Below, one piece after another: positions 5,385-9,856 of a stretch of DNA of 9,856 nt. The translations under genes and the position numbers were made by a program. The stretch's first letter is position 1; the number at the start of each line of letters is the position of its first letter. Source of the stretch: Bacteroidota bacterium (GTDB lineage: Bacteria; Bacteroidota; Ignavibacteria; UBA10030); the NCBI GenBank assembly GCA_003519375.1, contig DOWV01000299.1:4096-13951 (forward strand), written 5' to 3'. The notes beneath the pieces are model-generated. The model was not told the origin of the DNA and did no database searches. It saw only the letters and a list, made by a program, of their open reading frames with translations.

Positions 5385-7652
5385 ATGTCGCCGCCTTCCC
5401 GGCGGAAACATCCCGGTAGTTGCGACCGCAGTCACATGAATCGACAACCTCCATCTCCCGCAAACGGGGGCGGCCCGCCCGCCGATGCACCTCTTCAGTA
5501 TGTGAAGGGGATCGGACCGAAGCGTGCCTCCGCGCTCGAAGCGGTCGGCATCCGCACGATCCGGGATCTCCTTTTCTATTTCCCCTTCGACTATCTCGAC
5601 CGTAGCAAAATCATCAGCATTCGCGATCTCCGGAAGTACGTCGATGCAGAGAGGCCGGTCACCGTCATCGGCGAGGTGTATCGTGTGGAGATGCGCCGCT
5701 CCAGACGTTCGAACCGGCTCATTTTTTTTCTGACGTTGAAGGATGACACGGGCTTCCTGACGTGCGTCTGGTTTGAAGGTGTGCAGTGGTTCAAAGACGC
5801 CTTTGAGCTGGGGGAGCTCCTGGCGGTGTCGGCCTATCCGGATTTCGACAAGCTCGGACGGATTCAGTTTACACACCCCGAGTTTGACCGGTTGCGCGGT
5901 GCGCAAGAAGAAGACGAACCTGATTGGGGAAAACTGTTTAACACCGGAGCGATCATTCCGAAGTATCCCTCCACGTCCGAGCTGGGAAAGGTCGGCCTCG
6001 ACAGCAGGGGATTCCGCCGGATTATCCGGAACGCGCTCAAAAGTCACCTTATGGGAATCGAGGAAGTGTTACCCGAGGAGATCCGCGAACGGGCGAACCT
6101 TGCCGGCTGCCGGACAGCGCTTCAGGGTATTCATTTCCCCGAGAACAGCGATGCGCTGGAGATCGCTCGCCGGAGACTGAAATTCGAGGAGTTGTTCTTT
6201 CTCCAGCTCATGCTCGCGTACCGGAAGCGCAGGTACGGGCTGGAGAAGAAGGGGATCACTTATTCCCTGGAAAGCACGCTCGCCCGCAAACTTGTGGCTG
6301 CCCTGCCGTTCCAGCTCACCAAAGCGCAACGTCGGGTGCTGCGTGAAATCGCGGATGACATGCGGAAGCCGACGCCGATGAATCGTCTCTTGCAGGGCGA
6401 TGTCGGCAGCGGCAAAACTATCGTTGCGCTGCTCTCGATGCTCGTTGCCGTGGAGAATGATTTTCAGGTTGCCCTGATGGCCCCGACGGAGGTCCTTGCC
6501 GAGCAACATTACCGTACACTTTGCGCATACCTGGAGAATCTCCCGGTAAACGTGCGACTGCTGATCGGCGGACAAAAGAAAAAGCTCCGGGAGGATGTTC
6601 TGGAAGACCTCCGCAGCGGTCGTGCGCAGATCGTTGTTGGGACGCACGCTCTGCTCGAAGAGAATGTGCGCTTCGCTCACCTGGGGTTTGTCGTCATCGA
6701 CGAGCAGCACCGGTTCGGAGTGATGCAGCGGGCGACGCTGAGAGAGAAGGGCCTCAATCCCGATGTGCTGGTGATGACAGCCACCCCGATTCCCCGGACC
6801 CTGGCGCTCACCGTCTATGGCGATCTCGACGTTTCAGTCATCGATGAGATGCCCGCTAACCGAAAACCCATCAAAACCGGAGTCCGCCTTGAAGATCAGA
6901 AAGACAAGGTATACGACTTTGTGAAACAGGAGGTCAGGCAGGGACGCCAGGTGTACATCGTATTTCCGCTCATCGAGGAATCCGAAAAAGTCGATCTCAA
7001 AGCAGCCACGGTCGAGTTCGAGCATCTCAAGAGCGCTGTATTCCCGTCGGTCCGGCTGGGCCTTCTCCACGGTCGGATGAAGTCGGAGGAGAAAGATCAA
7101 ATCATGCAGAGCTTCAAGGCTGGTGAGATTCAGATTCTCGTTTCGACGACCGTCATCGAGGTTGGAATCGATGTCCCGAATGCGACGATCATGATCGTCG
7201 AGAATGCGGAACGATTTGGACTTTCCCAGCTTCATCAGTTACGCGGCCGTGTGGGACGTGGAGCGGATCAATCCTTTTGCATCCTCATCGCCAACTATGG
7301 GTGGTTCGATGGCCACCGGCGCGGTTTGGAGCCCGGTGAGGTCAAAAAAGAGAAACTCAACGCCAAGATCCGGCTCGAAACGATGGTGGAAACGATCGAT
7401 GGCTTCAAAATCGCCGAGGTGGACCTCCGGCTGAGAGGCCCCGGGGAGTTCTTTGGTCTTCGTCAGAGCGGTGTCCCGGCGTTCCGCCTCGCCAACCTGG
7501 TTGAGGACGCAGAACTCGTTGCCATGGCACGAAAGGAAGCGTTTTCGCTGGTCGATCGTGATCCGCAGCTGCGTTCAGACTCCCATCGTTCGGTCCGAAA
7601 GCACTTTGAATCCCAATATCGGGACGCTCTGGAGCTTGGAAACGTAGGGTGA
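5385..7652 (+). CDS. recG: ATP-dependent DNA helicase RecG
   Basis: RecG is a cytoplasmic superfamily 2 translocase that reverses stalled replication forks and branch-migrates Holliday junctions. The frame encodes 755 residues. The wedge (OB-fold) domain begins near residue 36 (PLQYVKGIGPKRASALE) and runs to about residue 190. Helicase motifs are intact: Walker A GDVGSGKT (338-345), APTEVLAEQH, the Walker B DEQH box (439-442) and TATPIPRT (465-472). Motif V lies in TTVIEVGIDVPNA, motif VI is QLRGRVGRG (618-626), and the RecG-specific TRG region is FKIAEVDLRLRGPGE...QSG (about 674-697). The start is uncertain. The ATG at 5385 adds a Pro/Arg/Ser-rich tail, and the in-frame ATG at 5436 (Met18) gives a 738-residue protein closer to the usual start. 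Neither has a clear Shine-Dalgarno sequence. No terminator is visible after the stop. Confidence 0.97.
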   Translation: MSPPSRRKHPGSCDRSHMNRQPPSPANGGGPPADAPLQYVKGIGPKRASALEAVGIRTIRDLLFYFPFDYLDRSKIISIRDLRKYVDAERPVTVIGEVYRVEMRRSRRSNRLIFFLTLKDDTGFLTCVWFEGVQWFKDAFELGELLAVSAYPDFDKLGRIQFTHPEFDRLRGAQEEDEPDWGKLFNTGAIIPKYPSTSELGKVGLDSRGFRRIIRNALKSHLMGIEEVLPEEIRERANLAGCRTALQGIHFPENSDALEIARRRLKFEELFFLQLMLAYRKRRYGLEKKGITYSLESTLARKLVAALPFQLTKAQRRVLREIADDMRKPTPMNRLLQGDVGSGKTIVALLSMLVAVENDFQVALMAPTEVLAEQHYRTLCAYLENLPVNVRLLIGGQKKKLREDVLEDLRSGRAQIVVGTHALLEENVRFAHLGFVVIDEQHRFGVMQRATLREKGLNPDVLVMTATPIPRTLALTVYGDLDVSVIDEMPANRKPIKTGVRLEDQKDKVYDFVKQEVRQGRQVYIVFPLIEESEKVDLKAATVEFEHLKSAVFPSVRLGLLHGRMKSEEKDQIMQSFKAGEIQILVSTTVIEVGIDVPNATIMIVENAERFGLSQLHQLRGRVGRGADQSFCILIANYGWFDGHRRGLEPGEVKKEKLNAKIRLETMVETIDGFKIAEVDLRLRGPGEFFGLRQSGVPAFRLANLVEDAELVAMARKEAFSLVDRDPQLRSDSHRSVRKHFESQYRDALELGNVG

Positions 7653-7855
7653 GCGTTCTTTCCATTCCGCTTCAGAGTTCTCCTTCCGCAGTTCGTTTCT
7701 CTTCTCTCAACTCGATCGATCGTACTCTTGAATCTCCCCGAGAAAGATCCGCGTCATGGGATTGAAGATCGTCCGACGATTCTCGCGCGGAGGTCATGTC
7801 ACGCGTCGTGTCAAGTACGAACGCGCATGAATCGCGCAAAAAGAGTGTCTCAGAC
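7653..7855. other. Gene-free stretch after recG
   Basis: No convincing gene, RNA or terminator is seen here. A dyad, ATCGTC-C-GACGAT, lies at 7768-7780, and TGTCA occurs twice near 7797-7814. Two tiny frames exist: 38 codons from a GTG overlapping the recG stop, and 24 codons from the ATG at 7756 giving a basic peptide. Neither has support beyond being open. The stretch is probably upstream regulatory DNA for the ATP-grasp genes. Confidence 0.5.
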
Positions 7856-7885
7856 TTGACAACGACGATTAAAAGCTTATATTTG
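7856..7885 (+). promoter_or_regulatory. Promoter of the ATP-grasp gene pair
   Basis: TTGACA (7856-7861) is a perfect sigma-70 -35 box. After a 16-nt spacer comes TATATT (7878-7883), 5 of 6 matches to the -10 consensus. The same bases also read TTG, 19 nt, TATATTTG, an exact match to the Bacteroidota TAnnTTTG element. This is the best promoter in the window. Transcription would start near 7891-7893, giving a leader of about 65-70 nt before the TTG at 7960. Confidence 0.75.
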
Positions 7886-7910
7886 TATCAACGATACACG
7901 TTCATTGATA
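7886..7910. repeat. Inverted repeat overlapping the predicted transcription start
   Basis: TATCAA (7886-7891) and TTGATA (7905-7910) are exact inverse complements separated by 13 nt. Their centre is just downstream of the predicted transcription start of the promoter at 7856-7885, a typical repressor position. The arms are short and AT-rich, so chance is possible. Confidence 0.4.
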
Positions 7911-7931
7911 GGTCGTCCTCTCACAATGGAA

Positions 7932-7945
7932 AGGTTGATCAACCT
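7932..7945. repeat. 14-bp perfect palindrome in the leader of the ATP-grasp operon
   Basis: AGGTTGATCAACCT is identical on both strands. As RNA it could fold as a 5-bp stem with a GATC loop. That fold would pair the AGG end of the only Shine-Dalgarno-like sequence nearby (GGAAAGG, 7928-7934), just upstream of the likely TTG start codons. It could instead be a DNA operator; the TTGAT core resembles the right arm of the repeat at 7886-7910. Confidence 0.45.
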
Positions 7946-7959
7946 GCTTGTTACCGCGA

Positions 7960-9057
7960 TTGAATGTCGCGCTCGTCTATAACATGAAGAAGGAAAACGC
8001 GGACGGAGTTTCGGTCGAATCCCGCGGAGAAGAAAACGGAGACAACGAAGTAGCAGTTTCATCACGAACGAAACTTCAGAAGACGAGACCTGACACATAC
8101 GCAGAATGGGATAGTGAATCAACCATTCTCGCCGTGAAGGCGGCCCTGGAAGAGCGACACACCGTGACGATGATTGAGGCGTCCGAGTACGCTCCCCAAC
8201 GATTCCTTGAAGTCCAACCCGATATCGTCTTCAATATCGCGGAAGGATTGCGAGGACCCTCCCGAGAAGCCCAAATCCCTGCGATCCTCGAAATGCTTGG
8301 CATCCCGTACACGGGGTCCGACCCTGTGACGCTCGGAATTTGCCTCGATAAGGCGCGCGCAAAAGAGATTCTCTCCTTCTACAAGATTCCAACATCGGAA
8401 TTCCATGTCGTCAACTCGCTTGACGAACTGAAATACATGTCTGTCAGGCTTCCATCGGTCGTCAAGCCGCTTCACGAAGGATCGAGCAAGGGGATTCTGA
8501 ACTCCTCTATCGTGCGTACGCAGGAAGAACTTCGCGAACAGGTCGAACGGGTACTCAACGATTACGATGAACCCGCCCTCGTGGAAAAGTTCCTCCCGGG
8601 CCGTGAATTCACTGTCGCCCTTCTCGGCAACGGTGCCTCATTGCAGGTTTTCCCAATTGTGGAAATCCGTTTAGACAAGCTCCCTTCGGGTGTCAGCCCT
8701 CTCTATTCATATGAGGCGAAATGGGTTTGGGACCAACTTGATCATCCCGTGGAAATGTATGACTGTCCGGCTCGTATCGACTCCGGTCTCGAGGCACTCA
8801 TCAAGGAAATCTGTCTAAGAACATTTCAGATCTTGCGTTGTCGCGATTGGTGCAGGATGGATGTCCGTCTCGATGAAAACGGAGTTCCGAATATTATTGA
8901 ATTGAATCCGCTTCCGGGGATTCTTCCAAATCCGGATGACCACTCGAGCTATCCGATGGCAGCAAGGGCTGCGGGATACTCTTACAGCAGAATGCTTCAA
9001 GCAGTTCTTGACGCGGCGATCGTTCGGAATAATCTGGCGGCGCCGACGACGACGTAG
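7960..9057 (+). CDS. D-Ala-D-Ala ligase-like ATP-grasp enzyme (first of a pair), TTG start
   Basis: This 365-residue protein belongs to the D-Ala-D-Ala ligase superfamily (ATP-grasp), whose members form peptide bonds through acyl-phosphates. The ATP-grasp core is present: VVKP with Lys169, EGSSKGI (173-179), VEKFLPGREFTVALLGN (208-224), YSYEAKW, and the Mg ligands Asp301 (CRMDV), Glu314 and Asn316 (ELNPLPG). Unlike Ddl, the N terminus lacks GGxSxE, which anchors the first D-Ala. FNIAEG (91-96) stands where Ddl has HGxxGEDG. PG is followed by ILPNPDDHSSYP, about four residues longer than in DdlB. The substrate is therefore probably not two D-Ala. A charged insert (about residues 9-50) follows the first strand. 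The start is inferred: NVALVYN matches HVAVVFN of the next protein and is the family's first beta strand. Only TTG at 7960 or 7948 preserves it; ATG at 7984 would delete it. The gene is followed 44 nt later by a related ligase gene. Confidence 0.88.
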   Translation: MNVALVYNMKKENADGVSVESRGEENGDNEVAVSSRTKLQKTRPDTYAEWDSESTILAVKAALEERHTVTMIEASEYAPQRFLEVQPDIVFNIAEGLRGPSREAQIPAILEMLGIPYTGSDPVTLGICLDKARAKEILSFYKIPTSEFHVVNSLDELKYMSVRLPSVVKPLHEGSSKGILNSSIVRTQEELREQVERVLNDYDEPALVEKFLPGREFTVALLGNGASLQVFPIVEIRLDKLPSGVSPLYSYEAKWVWDQLDHPVEMYDCPARIDSGLEALIKEICLRTFQILRCRDWCRMDVRLDENGVPNIIELNPLPGILPNPDDHSSYPMAARAAGYSYSRMLQAVLDAAIVRNNLAAPTTT

Positions 9058-9101
9058 GAGATCCTACACCGTGTTTTGTGCCTACGGGCAGGGGAGAGCA
9101 T

Positions 9102-9856
9102 ATGCGGAAAAAAATCCATGTCGCTGTAGTCTTCAACGAACCGACGGTCGAGACCGCAGCCGGAAGGAAATTCATTTCGGAGATGGGGGAGATCGAGCCG
9201 GCGGTGACGCATTCTCAGGTTGTCTCGGGACATCAACCATCCTCGGTTGATCTCTCGGAGATCGGGGTGCTGGCGGAGCGGGAACACGTTCAGGACGCTC
9301 TTCAGGAGAAGGGCTACAAGACCTCCCTCTTCAATATGAACAGCGACATCAAGCGGCTGATTCAGTTCATCGAAGAGAAGGAACCCGATATTATTTTCAA
9401 TCTCTGCGAGTCGGTGGGCGATGAGTCAACGCATGAGATGTTTGTCGCCGGGATATATGAGCTTATGCGCGTCCCCTATACCGGGGCCGGAGCCTTTGCG
9501 CTCGGCATGTGCCAGAACAAGGCGCGCACCAAGCAGGCGCTCAGTTTCCACAAGATCCGCGTGCCACGGTTTGCTCTTTATAAAGACGCCAACGAGGTCA
9601 ATGCAGACGATTTCGACCTGAAGTTCCCCGTAATCGTCAAGCCATCTCATGAAGATGCAAGTGTGGGGATCGACAACGGGTCGGTTGTCGATTCGATTGC
9701 CGGCGTGCGGAAGCGGGTCCGGTACATCTTCCAGAATTATGACCAGCCGGCGATCGTGGATGAGTACATCGAAGGGCGGGAGCTCAATGTTGCGATCATG
9801 GGGAACAGGCGGCCGATTGTCCTCCCGATCTCGGAAATCGACTTCTCCGGATTGCC
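9102..9856 (+). CDS. D-Ala-D-Ala ligase-like ATP-grasp enzyme (second of a pair), 3'-truncated
   Basis: The frame is open from the ATG at 9102 to the window end: 251 complete codons, no stop. GGGGAG at 9091-9096, 5 nt upstream, supports the start. It begins MRKKIHVAVVFNE and has a longer pre-ATP-grasp domain than the first protein. FNLCESVGDES (99-109) stands where Ddl has its HGxxGEDG loop. VPYTGAGAFALGMCQNKARTK follows, aligning with IPYTGSDPVTLGICLDKARAK of the upstream protein. FPVIVKPSHEDASVGI (175-190) carries the ATP-binding Lys, and VDEYIEGRELNVAIMGN is the conserved strand-turn region of Ddl-type ligases. The Mg-binding and substrate loop (about 80-100 residues) is beyond the edge. 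Like its neighbour it lacks GGxSxE. The pair are divergent paralogues sharing a probable operon, so they may act in succession on one product or as partners. The product is unknown; annotation as plain D-Ala-D-Ala ligase would be unsafe. Confidence 0.9.
   Translation, partial: MRKKIHVAVVFNEPTVETAAGRKFISEMGEIEPAVTHSQVVSGHQPSSVDLSEIGVLAEREHVQDALQEKGYKTSLFNMNSDIKRLIQFIEEKEPDIIFNLCESVGDESTHEMFVAGIYELMRVPYTGAGAFALGMCQNKARTKQALSFHKIRVPRFALYKDANEVNADDFDLKFPVIVKPSHEDASVGIDNGSVVDSIAGVRKRVRYIFQNYDQPAIVDEYIEGRELNVAIMGNRRPIVLPISEIDFSGL

Noticed and set aside
5025..6047. A 340-codon open frame on the minus strand across the amidohydrolase/recG junction
   Set aside because: It is antisense to two well-supported genes and shows no domain motif; a compositional shadow.
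6069..6710. A 213-codon open frame on the minus strand inside recG
   Set aside because: It is antisense to the RecG helicase core with no independent support.
7649..7765. A 38-codon GTG frame overlapping the recG stop
   Set aside because: It has no ribosome-binding site of its own and a Ser/Pro/Arg-rich product with no motif.
7756..7830. A 24-codon frame from ATG 7756 encoding a basic peptide (MGLKIVRRFSRGG...)
   Set aside because: Tempting as a small peptide, but it is very short, without a clear Shine-Dalgarno sequence, and not distinguishable from chance.
7822..7845. GCGC-N7-GCGC followed by an A-run as a possible recG terminator
   Set aside because: The stem is only 4 bp and there is no T-run on the + strand, so it does not fit a rho-independent terminator.

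Overview
The window has moderate-to-high GC and carries ordinary chromosomal genes from an unidentified bacterium. The likeliest source is the Bacteroidota/Ignavibacteria/Chlorobi (FCB) group. The support is indirect: several candidate promoters resemble the Bacteroidota-type pattern (TTG, about 20 nt, TAnnTTTG), and the window is rich in lipoprotein and envelope genes. No phylogenetic search was possible, so the assignment is tentative.

Left block, + strand (1-2916): the 3' seven-eighths of the CTP synthase gene pyrG, then two small lipoprotein genes packed against it. The first overlaps pyrG by 14 nt and is not recognised. The second starts 2 nt after the first ends and has the coiled-coil/linker/TPR layout of CpoB (YbgF). 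A strong hairpin with T-runs on both sides (2950-2978) ends this block. It also terminates a convergent minus-strand gene (3014-3493) for a small membrane protein with a signal peptide, one membrane span and a coiled-coil tail.

Middle block: a 199-nt divergent intergenic region (3494-3692) holds candidate promoters in both directions and two inverted repeats. To its right on the + strand are a secreted YtcJ-like amidohydrolase (3693-5357) and, 27 nt later, the DNA helicase gene recG (5385-7652), possibly in one transcript.

Right block: a gene-free stretch of about 300 nt contains a good promoter (7856-7885) and several dyads. It is followed by two adjacent ATP-grasp genes of the D-Ala-D-Ala ligase superfamily (7960-9057 and 9102 to the window end). 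Both keep the ATP/Mg core. Both lack the usual Ddl substrate-binding signature at the N terminus, and the first has an altered loop after its metal-binding Asn. They are probably two related ligases working together on an unknown peptide or amino-acid substrate. This pair and its regulatory region are the most interesting part of the window. No mobile element, CRISPR array, tRNA or rRNA was seen.
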